A DNA stretch of 64,000 bases from Pseudomonadales bacterium (GTDB lineage Bacteria; Pseudomonadota; Gammaproteobacteria; Pseudomonadales; UBA5518), in contig JACKOP010000003.1 in assembly GCA_024234165.1 (NCBI GenBank), forward strand, positions 558,001 to 622,000. The letters run 5' to 3'. The stretch's first letter is position 1. Each line of letters starts with the position of its first letter. Shown in pieces: positions 1 to 8,614 of the stretch. The translations under genes were made by a program, and so were the position numbers. The notes under the pieces were generated by a model. That model ran no database searches, was not told the origin of the DNA, and saw only the letters and a program-made list of their open reading frames with translations.

Positions 1-176
1 GAGAGCCGCGCGACAAGGCGGGCGGCTATGCGATCCAGGGATTTGGCGCCGTGTTCGTGCAGCGCATCGAGGGCAGTTATTCCGGCGTGGTCGGCCTGCC
101 TCTTTTCGAGACCGCACGGTTGTTGCAGGATGCCGGAATCGACGGCTGGCAGCGGGGATGGCCGCACAATGAGTGA
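1..176 (+). CDS. maf: Maf family nucleotide pyrophosphatase, 3' end only
   Basis: The gene is cut by the window edge; only the last 57 codons are present, in the frame starting at base 3, ending at TGA 174-176. The peptide carries the Maf C-terminal signature EPRDKAGGYAIQG followed by GSYSGVVGLPL and ET. Maf proteins hydrolyse nucleoside triphosphates such as dTTP and UTP and are linked to septum control. The stop codon lies inside the start of rng (overlap 169-176), so the two are translationally coupled. A maf-rng pair is the usual gammaproteobacterial arrangement. Confidence 0.9.
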   Translation, partial: EPRDKAGGYAIQGFGAVFVQRIEGSYSGVVGLPLFETARLLQDAGIDGWQRGWPHNE

Positions 177-1641
177 CGAAATACTCATCAATTCGACCCC
201 CGTCCAGACCCGGGTGGCGGTGGTGGAAAGCGGCATCCTGGCTGAAATCTATGTCGAACGCCGTAGCCACAAGGGTCTGGTCGGCAATATCTACCTGGGT
301 CGCGTGATGCGGGTGCTGCCGGGCATGCAGGCGGCATTCGTCGATATCGGCCTGGAGCGGGCGAGCTTCCTGCATGTCAGCGACCTGGTGACGCTCGGCG
401 CAGACGGACTCGAGGTCCGCAGTGACGAGACGCGTGATATCCGCGATATCGTCTGTGAAGGCCAGACGGTGGTGGCACAGGTGGTCAAGGATCCGCTTGG
501 CAGCAAGGGCGCACGCGTCACCACGCACCTCTCGGTGTCCTCTCGCCACCTCGTGTTCATGCCGTACACGCGTCACGTCGGGATTTCACAGCGCATCGAG
601 GATGACGTGGAGCGTGAGCGCCTGCGTACCCTGGTCGAGGAGGCCGCAGCCGAACTCGGCGTGAGCGGTGGATTCATCGTGCGCACTGCAGCCGAAGGTG
701 TGGGCGCGGAGGGTGTCGTCGCCGACATGCGTTTCCTGGTGCGGCTGTGGGGGTCGGTGCGCGAGCGCATCGCTCTCGCCAGTGCGCCCGCGCTGGTGCA
801 CGCGGATCTGCCGCTCACGATGCGCACGCTGCGTGATCTGGTCAGGCCGGGTCTGGAGAAGATCCGCATCGACTCGACGGAGCATTTCGGGAAGCTGCGC
901 GAATTCGCCGGCGAGTTCGTGCCCGAGGCGGTCGACCGTCTGGAGCTCTACCAGGGCGATCGACCGCTGTTCGATCTCTACAGCGTCGAGGACGAGATCG
1001 AGAAGGCGCTGGGGCGACGGGTGCAACTGAAGTCGGGGGGCTATCTGATCTTCGACCAGACCGAGGCGATGAGCACGGTCGACGTCAACACCGGCGCATT
1101 CGTCGGTAGCCGCAACCTGGAAGAAACGATCTTCAAGACGAATCTGGAGGCAGCCGGTGCGCTGGCGCGGCAACTGCGCGTGCGCAATCTCGGCGGCATC
1201 ATCATCATCGATTTCATCGACATGCAGGATCCGGAGCACCGTCGCCAGGTGCTGCGCAATCTCGAGCGTGCGCTGGAGCGCGATCCCGCGCGCGCGACGA
1301 TCAGCACGGTCTCGGAGCTGGGACTGGTGCAGATGACTCGCAAGCGTACGCGCGAAAGCCTCGAACGTACGCTCTGCGAGACCTGCTCGACCTGCCAGGG
1401 GCGTGGCACCGTGAAGTCGGCCGAGACGGTCTGCTACGAAATCTTCCGCGAAATCCTCCGCGAGGCACGCAGCTACGAGAACGACACCCTGCTGGTCCTG
1501 GCGGCGCAGTCGGTAGTCGACCGCTTGCTCGACGAGGAGTCCGGGAACGTCGCGGATCTGGAGGAGTTCACCGGCAAGACGATACGCTTCCAGGTCGAGA
1601 CGATGTACACGCAGGAGCAGTATGACGTCGTGTTGTTGTAG
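169..1641 (+). CDS. rng: Ribonuclease G
   Basis: Encodes 490 residues, matching the usual 489 of RNase G, when started at ATG 169; an upstream in-frame ATG at 28 would overlap maf too far. RNase G is an endonuclease that processes the 5' end of 16S rRNA and decays some mRNAs. The S1 domain spans roughly residues 35-125. The catalytic aspartates are D305 (in DVNTGA) and D348 (in IIIIDFIDM), and the zinc-link cysteines C403 and C406 are present. The protein stops right after the catalytic core, so it is RNase G and not RNase E, which carries a long C-terminal scaffold. It overlaps maf by 8 bases and yhdP begins 6 bases downstream. Confidence 0.97.
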   Translation: MSDEILINSTPVQTRVAVVESGILAEIYVERRSHKGLVGNIYLGRVMRVLPGMQAAFVDIGLERASFLHVSDLVTLGADGLEVRSDETRDIRDIVCEGQTVVAQVVKDPLGSKGARVTTHLSVSSRHLVFMPYTRHVGISQRIEDDVERERLRTLVEEAAAELGVSGGFIVRTAAEGVGAEGVVADMRFLVRLWGSVRERIALASAPALVHADLPLTMRTLRDLVRPGLEKIRIDSTEHFGKLREFAGEFVPEAVDRLELYQGDRPLFDLYSVEDEIEKALGRRVQLKSGGYLIFDQTEAMSTVDVNTGAFVGSRNLEETIFKTNLEAAGALARQLRVRNLGGIIIIDFIDMQDPEHRRQVLRNLERALERDPARATISTVSELGLVQMTRKRTRESLERTLCETCSTCQGRGTVKSAETVCYEIFREILREARSYENDTLLVLAAQSVVDRLLDEESGNVADLEEFTGKTIRFQVETMYTQEQYDVVLL

Positions 1642-1647
1642 CCGGCG

Positions 1648-4600
1648 GTGGCGCTCTGGCGGAGCGCGCTGGTGAAACGCCCGCTGCTGTTGTTCCTGCG
1701 CGGTGTGTGGTACCTCGGCGCCACCGTGCTGGTGCTGTGCGCCACGGCAGTCACGCTGGGTCAGTACTACTTCCCGTATCTCGGTGAACACCAGGACGAA
1801 CTGCTTGCCGTGGTCGTCGGAAAGCTGCCGTTCGGGGTCGAGATCGATGGCCTGGCAGCGCAGTGGACCGGGCTCGCGCCGACGCTGTACGCGCGCAGCC
1901 TGCGCCTGTACGCGCCCGAAGACCCGCAACTGACCATCCTGTCCGCCGGGCGCACGGAACTGCGTATCGATCTGTTGCGTTCGCTGCTCAGTCTGGGCCC
2001 GCGGCTGCGACGGATTGCCGCCGACGACGTCCAGCTTGCGTTCGTCGAGGATGCCGACGGGCGCTGGCGCATTGCAGGCGCCGCCGGGGCAGGCAGGGTG
2101 TCCAACCCGGACGCGATCATCGATGCATTTCTCGCGATCGAGGAGATTGCGCTGCAGCGCACGCGGCTGGTGTTGCGGCCACGAGACGGCGCCGGAATCG
2201 AGACCGAGGGCGCTGAACTGGCGCTGGAAAACTACCGGCGTTTTCGCCGCCTGCACCTGCTCACGCGAGATGCCCGCGACGGGGGGGCGATCGAGCTGCT
2301 GCTCGAGTCGCACGGCGATCCGCGTGAGCGGCAGGATTTCTCGGCCACGGCATACCTGCGCCTCGATCAGGCTCGACTGGCGCGGCTGCAGCCGCTGCTG
2401 CCGCCGACGCTCGAGGTGCCGGCGGCCACACTTTCAGGCGAACTGTGGGCGCGCTGGTCGCAAGACGGCGTGCTCGGCGTGAACGCCGTCCTGCAGGCGC
2501 CGGAGCTCGATCTCACGCCGCTGCACGCCCTGCGCGCGTTGCCTGAGCCGTTGCGCGAACTGGATCTGCGCTTCGGCGCGGAATGGCGCGCTGGCAGTGC
2601 GACCGTGTGGCTCGAGCAACTGCGCGGTACGTGGTTCGGGCAGTCGCTCGAGCTGGAACGCCTGCGGCTCGATACCGGCAAGGATGGGTCGCAGCGGCGC
2701 GTGCGCGCGGGCGTCGAGTATCTGGATATCGGTTCGCTGGTCGCCATGCTGCAGGGTTCGCAACTGCTGGACGCGCGCTGGCAGGAGGTGTTGACGGACC
2801 TCGCGCCGTACGGCGGGGTGGCGAATGCGCAGCTCGATCTGGTGCTGCCGGTGGATGGGCCGGCGGATTTCCGTTTCCGCGCCGCGATGAACGACGTGTC
2901 GGTGTCGCCGTGGCACAACGCCCCCGGCGTGCGTAACCTGCGCGGCTATCTGGAGATCACACGCGCAGGCGGACTGGCCGAAGTCGACAGTGGCGCAGTG
3001 ACGCTCGAATTCCCGCGGCTGTATCGGCACGACTTCGACTTCGATCGCATCGCCGGCAGGGTGCGCTGGGAGTACGGCACCGAGGGGGTGCACGTGGGCA
3101 GTACGCTGCTCGATGCGAGCATTGGCGGTTCGCAGCTTGCCGCGCTGTTCGACCTCGGCCTGCGCACCGATCCGGAGGCGGACGACTACCTTTCGCTGTC
3201 ATTCGGGCTGCGCGATGCCGCGGCTTCCGCTTACCGCGACTACCTGCCGTACATCGTTTCCCCGCAACTGCAGGAATGGCTCGACGCGAGCATCGAAGCC
3301 GGGCATGTGGCGGGCGCTGCATTCACGTATCACGCAGTATTCCCGCATCCGGAGCACCCCTTCCGCCATGCACTGCAGCTCGCGCTGGACGTGCAGGACG
3401 CCGCAGTCTCCTACCATCCGGACTGGCCGGCGGTGCGTGCTGCGACGGGGCGGGTGCTGGTCGATGAGGATCGGGTGTGCGTCGAGCTGGATGCGGGGCG
3501 TGTGCTGCAAAGCACGCTCGGCAGTACACGGGTCGAGGTGCTGCCACGGCGCAGCGACGGGCGCCTGCGTGTGGCAGCCGCGCTGAAAGGAGGACTCGAG
3601 GACGGACTGCGTGTGTTGGGCAACGCTCCGCTCGCGAAGGCCACCGGCGGAGCGTTGAGGGATTGGAAGGGCAGCGGCGCCATGGCGCTGGACCTGCAGA
3701 TCGACATGCCGTTCGCAGACGGGCTGACGGCACCCGATGCGCGGCTCGATCTCACGGCGACTGTCGATGCGGCACGGCTGTACCTCGCCGAGCCCGGGCT
3801 GCAGCTCGAGAGCCTGCACGGTGATCTCGGCTTCGATCTGCAGCGGGGACTGCGCAGCGAGGGCATCGACGCGATGTTGTGGGGGCGGCCGGTGCGTGCC
3901 CGCATAGGCAGTGCCGATGGATCGGGGCGGCGCATCGCCGTCCACGTCGCCGGCACTACCGACGTTACGCGGGTCGCCGCGTGGCTGAAATGGGACCTCG
4001 GCGGGCTGGTCACGGGCATCGCGCCGTTCACGCTCGAGGTGCAGCAGCAGGACGCGTACGGCTTCGGTTTCCTGTTGCGTTCGCCGTTGCGCAATGTGAG
4101 CAGCACGCTGCCGGCACCTCTGGCCAAGGCGCCAACCGAAGAGTCGCCGTTCGAGCTGCGCTGGAGCACGGTTGCCGATGGAGCGGACCTCGAGCTGCGG
4201 CTCGGTGAACATATCCGCGGCGTACTGCACCGGGATCGGAGTGGGCGGCTTGGCGGCGGCATTGCGCTGGACGCGGAGCCGTTGTCCGGCTGGCCGGAGT
4301 TGCTGGTCTCGGGGCATGCCGCGGAGGCGGATCTGGCCGCGTGGATCGCGGCGGTGCGTGCGATCGCCGATGCCAACGACGGTCGCGGGAATGTCGGTGG
4401 AACCGATCTGCAACTGCGCGCTATGGCGCTGGACACGGCGACGCTGTTCGGCGCAAGGCTCGACGATGTGCGTCTGTCGTCGCGCCACGACGACGGTGAT
4501 CAGGTGTTCGAGTTCAGTGCCGATGCCGTCGCCGGTGCGCTGCGTATTCCGGCACGGCGTGATGATCCGCTGGCGCTCGAGCTGGAGCGATTGCAGCTGC

Positions 4601-5664
4601 GTGCATTCATCGGAGGAGCCGGGATCGAGTCCGCACCCGGGGAGGAGTCGCCGCGGCCGGCTTCCAGACTGCCGATCGGCGACGCCGGTGCCTGGATGCG
4701 GCTGCGCGAGACCCAGGTGCCGTCGACCGTGGTGCACGTGCGCCAGGCACGCTTCGGCGAACGTGAACTCGGCGAATGGCAGCTGCGCGTGTCTTCGGAA
4801 GTCGATGCGCTGGCCGTGACCGATGTGCGTGCGACGGTACCCGGAGGCCAGGTCGGTGGTCGTGGTGGCCGGGATGGTGGCAGCGCACGTCTGCGCTGGA
4901 TCGCCGGCAAGCCGCGCACGGAGTTGCTGCTCGGCATGTCCAGCGAGCACATCGACCGTTTCGTCGCGAACTGGGGCTATGAGAACGTCCTCGAGGCCCG
5001 CAGCGGACACGCGGATGTGAATTTCCGCTGGCCGGGCAATCCGGTCGATTTCGCGATGCAACGCGTCGGTGGAACGCTGGAGTTCACGTGGCGCGACGGC
5101 AGGTTGCTGCGCGGGAGCAGCAACAATCCGCTCATGCGCGCACTCGGTGTGTTGAATTTCAATGAAGTGCTGCGCCGTATCCGACTCGATTTCAAGGATC
5201 TCTACCAGAGCGGACTCGCCTTCGACACGTTCGCAGGAGCCATCGATTTCGATCAGGGAGCTGCGCAGGTGCGCGACGCGGTCACGCTCGACGGGCCGTC
5301 GGCGCGTCTGCGCCTGACCGGCGGTGCGAACCTGGGTACCGACCAGATCGACGGCGATCTGGTCGTGACGCTGCCGATCGGCAGCAACCTGCCGTGGATG
5401 GCAGCACTCGCAGGCGGGCTGCCGGCCGCAGCCGGCGCCTACGTCGCGAGCCGGATTTTCGAGTCGCAGCTTGGCAAGTTCTCGAGTGCGATCTACAAGG
5501 TCAGTGGTCGGCTCGAGGATCCGCAGATCGAATTCCAGAAGGTGTTCGATACCGAGGACGCAGCGCACGGCGAGGCGCCCGGGCCCCGGCAGTCCACGGC
5601 AGTACCGGAGGGTGCGACCCCGGATGTTCCGGCGCGCGCACCACCGGCAGGAGCGAAGCAATGA
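1648..5664 (+). CDS. yhdP: YhdP family AsmA-like phospholipid transport protein
   Basis: A very large protein of 1338 residues with one N-terminal membrane helix (about residues 12-36), followed by a long periplasmic region rich in beta-strand and rounded off by an AsmA-like C-terminal part containing GGTLEFTWRDGRLL and a terminal glycine/alanine helix. YhdP proteins are bridge-like proteins thought to move phospholipids from the inner to the outer membrane. Start GTG 1648 is taken; GTG 1672 is an alternative that would begin directly before the membrane helix. Location between rng and a nitrilase-family gene is conserved in gammaproteobacteria. Its stop overlaps the next start by 4 bases. 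Confidence 0.92.
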   Translation: MALWRSALVKRPLLLFLRGVWYLGATVLVLCATAVTLGQYYFPYLGEHQDELLAVVVGKLPFGVEIDGLAAQWTGLAPTLYARSLRLYAPEDPQLTILSAGRTELRIDLLRSLLSLGPRLRRIAADDVQLAFVEDADGRWRIAGAAGAGRVSNPDAIIDAFLAIEEIALQRTRLVLRPRDGAGIETEGAELALENYRRFRRLHLLTRDARDGGAIELLLESHGDPRERQDFSATAYLRLDQARLARLQPLLPPTLEVPAATLSGELWARWSQDGVLGVNAVLQAPELDLTPLHALRALPEPLRELDLRFGAEWRAGSATVWLEQLRGTWFGQSLELERLRLDTGKDGSQRRVRAGVEYLDIGSLVAMLQGSQLLDARWQEVLTDLAPYGGVANAQLDLVLPVDGPADFRFRAAMNDVSVSPWHNAPGVRNLRGYLEITRAGGLAEVDSGAVTLEFPRLYRHDFDFDRIAGRVRWEYGTEGVHVGSTLLDASIGGSQLAALFDLGLRTDPEADDYLSLSFGLRDAAASAYRDYLPYIVSPQLQEWLDASIEAGHVAGAAFTYHAVFPHPEHPFRHALQLALDVQDAAVSYHPDWPAVRAATGRVLVDEDRVCVELDAGRVLQSTLGSTRVEVLPRRSDGRLRVAAALKGGLEDGLRVLGNAPLAKATGGALRDWKGSGAMALDLQIDMPFADGLTAPDARLDLTATVDAARLYLAEPGLQLESLHGDLGFDLQRGLRSEGIDAMLWGRPVRARIGSADGSGRRIAVHVAGTTDVTRVAAWLKWDLGGLVTGIAPFTLEVQQQDAYGFGFLLRSPLRNVSSTLPAPLAKAPTEESPFELRWSTVADGADLELRLGEHIRGVLHRDRSGRLGGGIALDAEPLSGWPELLVSGHAAEADLAAWIAAVRAIADANDGRGNVGGTDLQLRAMALDTATLFGARLDDVRLSSRHDDGDQVFEFSADAVAGALRIPARRDDPLALELERLQLRAFIGGAGIESAPGEESPRPASRLPIGDAGAWMRLRETQVPSTVVHVRQARFGERELGEWQLRVSSEVDALAVTDVRATVPGGQVGGRGGRDGGSARLRWIAGKPRTELLLGMSSEHIDRFVANWGYENVLEARSGHADVNFRWPGNPVDFAMQRVGGTLEFTWRDGRLLRGSSNNPLMRALGVLNFNEVLRRIRLDFKDLYQSGLAFDTFAGAIDFDQGAAQVRDAVTLDGPSARLRLTGGANLGTDQIDGDLVVTLPIGSNLPWMAALAGGLPAAAGAYVASRIFESQLGKFSSAIYKVSGRLEDPQIEFQKVFDTEDAAHGEAPGPRQSTAVPEGATPDVPARAPPAGAKQ

Positions 5665-6524
5665 GCAGCGTGGTACGCGCAGCGGCGCTGCAGATGCTGA
5701 GCACGGATGATCCGGAGCACAACCTCGGGCGCGCGCGCGAGTTGATCGCGCAGGCGGCCGGACGCGGTGCGAGCCTGGTCGTTCTGCCCGAGGGGTTCGC
5801 GTGCTACGGCGGCACGGCAATCGCGGAGATCGCACGAGCGGAGTGCGATCCCGGCGGGCCGTTGCGCAGTTTTCTTGCCGCGCTCGCCCGTGAGCACGGC
5901 ATCACGCTGGTCGGAGGCACGATTCCGGTGGCCGACGCGCATGCACCGGGGCGGGTGCGCGCAGCCTGCTTCGTGCTCGATCCCGGCGGAAACGAGATTG
6001 CACGCTACGACAAGATCCATCTGTTCGACGTGGATCTGCCCGACGCGCAGCGCAGCTATCGCGAGTCGGATACCTTCGAGGCCGGTGAGGATCTGGTCTG
6101 CGTGCCCGGCGCCTGTGGCAAGATCGGGCTTGCCGTGTGCTACGACCTGCGCTTTCCCGGCATGTTCCTCGCGCTGGCAGCTCTCGGGATGGGCGTGCTG
6201 GTGTTGCCGTCGGCGTTCACACGCCTCACCGGCGAGGCCCACTGGCATGTATTGCTGCGTGCACGTGCGATCGAGAATCAGGTGTACGTGATCGCGGCGA
6301 ACCAGGGCGGGCGGCATTCGGCGACACGCGAAACCTGGGGTGGATCGGTGATCGTCGATCCGTGGGGCAGCGTGCTGGCGAGCGCTGCGGGCGGTGAGTC
6401 CGTGGTGGTGGCCGATATCGACCCGCAGGCACGGGTACGTGCTGCAGCGCGTATTCCCGTTGCGGCGCACCGGCGCTTCGGCGCGATGCGCGGGTTCACT
6501 GGCGCTGCAGCAGCACCAGAATGA
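5661..6524 (+). CDS. Carbon-nitrogen hydrolase (Nit/omega-amidase type)
   Basis: Encodes 287 residues of the nitrilase superfamily. The catalytic triad is visible: E44 in LPEGF, K118 in RYDKIHLFD and C160 in GLAVCYDLRFP. Close relatives repair deaminated glutathione or act as omega-amidases on alpha-ketoglutaramate; the exact substrate cannot be told from sequence. It starts at ATG 5661, overlapping the yhdP stop, so it is the last gene of the maf-rng-yhdP unit. The tldD gene that commonly follows is absent; instead the 3' end overlaps by 29 bases the 3' end of darP on the other strand. Confidence 0.93.
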   Translation: MSSVVRAAALQMLSTDDPEHNLGRARELIAQAAGRGASLVVLPEGFACYGGTAIAEIARAECDPGGPLRSFLAALAREHGITLVGGTIPVADAHAPGRVRAACFVLDPGGNEIARYDKIHLFDVDLPDAQRSYRESDTFEAGEDLVCVPGACGKIGLAVCYDLRFPGMFLALAALGMGVLVLPSAFTRLTGEAHWHVLLRARAIENQVYVIAANQGGRHSATRETWGGSVIVDPWGSVLASAAGGESVVVADIDPQARVRAAARIPVAAHRRFGAMRGFTGAAAAPE

Positions 6525-6996
6525 GGCGGTAGATCTCGCGCCGTGCGTGTTGTGCGCGTGTCGTATCGGTGCTGGCCAGCGCGGTGTTGCGAAGCTCGGC
6601 GAGCCGCGCACTGTCGGCGGCGCCGAGTGGCAGGTCGAGTGCGGTGCTGCCCTGCTCGAGCACGCGCTCGCGCAGCGCCGCCGCGCGCTGTTCGCGCGCG
6701 ACCCGCTCGCGGTCCGGTGCCGCGAGTGCCGCGAGCCGGATACGCAGCGACTGCGGATCGTGTTGTGCCAGTTGCTGGGCGAGATGCCTGAGCTGGCGGT
6801 TGCGCGCGCCGCTTGCCTTCATCGTGCGTGCGGTCCGGATCTCCTGCCCGAGTTCGGCATCCAGACCGAGGTGGCGCAAGCGGCTCTCGGGCAGCGCAGC
6901 CAGTTCGGCAGCCAGATCCTGCAATGCGTGATGTTCGCGTTTGCGCTGTGATTTGCTCGTCGCTTGCCCGTCGGCGGGCTGCTCGTCGGTTGTCAT
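6496..6996 (-). CDS. darP: DarP/YjgA 50S ribosome assembly factor (DUF615)
   Basis: A 166-residue charged, helical protein with the KSQRKREHHALQDLAAEL opening typical of YjgA, and the LRHLAQQLAQHDP stretch in the middle. DarP associates with late 50S precursors and helps fold the peptidyl transferase centre region. The start overlaps the npr stop by 4 bases (6993-6996), making it the last gene of the rpoN unit. In many relatives darP sits between tldD and pmbA; neither is here. Its end converges with and overlaps the amidase gene, leaving no room for a terminator between them. Confidence 0.93.
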   Translation of the reverse strand: MTTDEQPADGQATSKSQRKREHHALQDLAAELAALPESRLRHLGLDAELGQEIRTARTMKASGARNRQLRHLAQQLAQHDPQSLRIRLAALAAPDRERVAREQRAAALRERVLEQGSTALDLPLGAADSARLAELRNTALASTDTTRAQHARREIYRLILVLLQRQ

Positions 6997-7262
6997 TCGT
7001 CCTCGCCGAAGCGATTCGCGATCAGCGCCTCGATGGCCTGCACGGCTTCATCCGCATCCTCGCCCTCGGCGCTTACCGTGATGCAAGTGCCGCGCCCGGC
7101 TGCGAGCAGCATGACCGCCATGATGCTCTTGGCGTCGGCTTCACGACCCTCGCGCCTGATGAGCACCCGGCTCGAGAAGCGTGCAGCCGTGGTGACCAGT
7201 ACTGCCGCAGCGCGTGCGTGCAATCCGAGGCGATTGATGATCGTGAGCTCCTTGCTGATCAT
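6993..7262 (-). CDS. ptsO: HPr-like phosphocarrier NPr of the nitrogen PTS
   Basis: An 89-residue HPr-fold protein. The phosphorylated histidine is H15 in GLHARAA, and S46 lies in the AKSIM segment that carries the regulatory serine in HPr. NPr passes phosphate from EI-Ntr (PtsP) to EIIA-Ntr (PtsN) in a regulatory, non-transporting PTS. Lying directly after rapZ with a 4-base overlap is the standard arrangement. The usual partner gene ptsN, normally between hpf and rapZ, is missing from this locus. Confidence 0.95.
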   Translation of the reverse strand: MISKELTIINRLGLHARAAAVLVTTAARFSSRVLIRREGREADAKSIMAVMLLAAGRGTCITVSAEGEDADEAVQAIEALIANRFGEDE

Positions 7263-8218
7263 GCGCGGGAGCCTCTGCGAGTGCGTGCGAGTTCACGATG
7301 GCGTACCTGTACGCCAGGGAGTCTGGTGCGGAAATGCTCCCCGAGGCGCTCGCACAGATAGACGGAGCGGTGCTGTCCACCGGTGCAGCCGAGCGCAATG
7401 GTCAGGTAGCTGCGGTTGCCGCGTGCGATGCGCGGCAGCCACTTGTCGAGATAGCTGCCGATATCGTCCAGCATTTCGCGGACATCGGAGCTCTGTTCCA
7501 GGAACTCGATCACCTCGGCGTCAAGTCCGGTCAGTTCACGCAGTGGTGGGCTCCAGTGCGGGTTCGGCAGGCAGCGCAGGTCGAACACGATGTCGGCATC
7601 GATCGGGATGCCGTGCTTGAAGCCGAAGGACTCGAACAGGATCATCATGCCGCCGCCCGGATCGGCGATCACGGTCTTTGCGATCACGTCACGCAGGTCG
7701 TGCAGGGACAGCTCGCTGGTGTCGATCGTGAGCGCTGCACGCTCGGCGATCGGTGCGAGCAACATGCGCTCGGCCGCGATCGCCTCGTTGAGTGAAGTCT
7801 GCTGGCTGCTCAGCGGATGGCGTCTGCGGGTTTCGCTGAAGCGCTTGATGAGAGTCGTGTCGTCCGCGTCCAGGTAGATGATCTGGACTGCGAAATCCGC
7901 AGGCAGCATGCGCAGGATGTCGCCGAAGCGTGACAGATGGCTCGACATGTTGCGTGCGTCGATGCTCACCGCCATGCGCCGGGTCGCCGGTGTCGGGTCG
8001 CCGCTCGCCTGGTCGAGCAGCTCGGGGAGCAGCAGTGCCGGCAGGTTGTCGATGCAGTAGAAGCCGGCGTCTTCGAGTACGTGCAAAGCGGTACTCTTGC
8101 CCGAACCCGAACGGCCGCTGACGATGATCAGCTTGCCCGGAGCGGGCGTCGCCTGTGCCTGCGGTACGTGCATGGTGTCGTCCGGTGCGTTCGAACCGGC
8201 ATCGTGTTCGTGACCCAC
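7259..8218 (-). CDS. rapZ: RNase adapter protein RapZ
   Basis: RapZ binds small RNAs and guides RNase E in control of glucosamine-6-phosphate synthase; it also binds nucleotides. Visible are the Walker A loop GRSGSGKS in the opening LIIVSGRSGSGKST, a Walker-B-like IIYLDAD, and the C-terminal GCTGGQHRSVYL signature. The chosen GTG start at 8218 has an AGGAG seven bases upstream and gives 319 residues; an ATG at 8173 gives 304. Both are longer than the roughly 284 of E. coli, so a short N-terminal extension precedes the P-loop domain. It lies 16 bases after hpf, with no ptsN between. Confidence 0.93.
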   Translation of the reverse strand: MGHEHDAGSNAPDDTMHVPQAQATPAPGKLIIVSGRSGSGKSTALHVLEDAGFYCIDNLPALLLPELLDQASGDPTPATRRMAVSIDARNMSSHLSRFGDILRMLPADFAVQIIYLDADDTTLIKRFSETRRRHPLSSQQTSLNEAIAAERMLLAPIAERAALTIDTSELSLHDLRDVIAKTVIADPGGGMMILFESFGFKHGIPIDADIVFDLRCLPNPHWSPPLRELTGLDAEVIEFLEQSSDVREMLDDIGSYLDKWLPRIARGNRSYLTIALGCTGGQHRSVYLCERLGEHFRTRLPGVQVRHRELARTRRGSRA

Positions 8219-8234
8219 CGGACGGCTCCTGGTC

Positions 8235-8543
8235 TCAGCGCTCCGGGCTGACGTGCTGGCGACCTTGCACCTTGCCCTTGTGCTTGTCGAGTTGGCGATC
8301 GAGCTTGTCCGACAGGGCGTCGATCGCTGCGTACATGTCGTCGGCTTCCGCAGTGGCGACCAGTTCGCCACCCGCCATGCGGATCGTGGCGTCGATCCGG
8401 TGGCACAGCTTTTCGACGTTCAGGACCACGTCGGCATGAGTGATCCTCGCTTCACGCTTTTCCAGGCGACCCAGCTTGCTGACGACATAGTCGCGCAGCG
8501 GTGCCGTGACTTCGACATGGTGGCCACTGACGTTGATCTGCAT
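8235..8543 (-). CDS. hpf: Ribosome hibernation promoting factor (short HPF)
   Basis: A 102-residue member of the HPF/YfiA family, beginning MQINVSGHHVEVT, with the conserved DYV-KL-RLEK and AEADDMYAAIDALSDKLDRQL segments. It binds the 30S decoding region and promotes 100S dimers in stationary phase. The start at 8543 is supported by an AGAGGAG ribosome binding site; the longer in-frame reading upstream is not needed. It sits between rpoN and rapZ, the normal place in gammaproteobacteria, 71 bases after rpoN. The C-terminal extension of long HPF is absent. Confidence 0.95.
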   Translation of the reverse strand: MQINVSGHHVEVTAPLRDYVVSKLGRLEKREARITHADVVLNVEKLCHRIDATIRMAGGELVATAEADDMYAAIDALSDKLDRQLDKHKGKVQGRQHVSPER

Positions 8544-8614
8544 GATGGACTCCTCTGCGGATGGGTGCCGGCTCTGCGGCATGCGGTACTGACGAGGTGA
8601 GGCGGGTCGTGCCG

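Noticed and set aside
3199..5835. An 878-codon minus-strand open frame across yhdP
   Set aside because: Same cause; yhdP on the plus strand has a signal anchor, family features and operon context.
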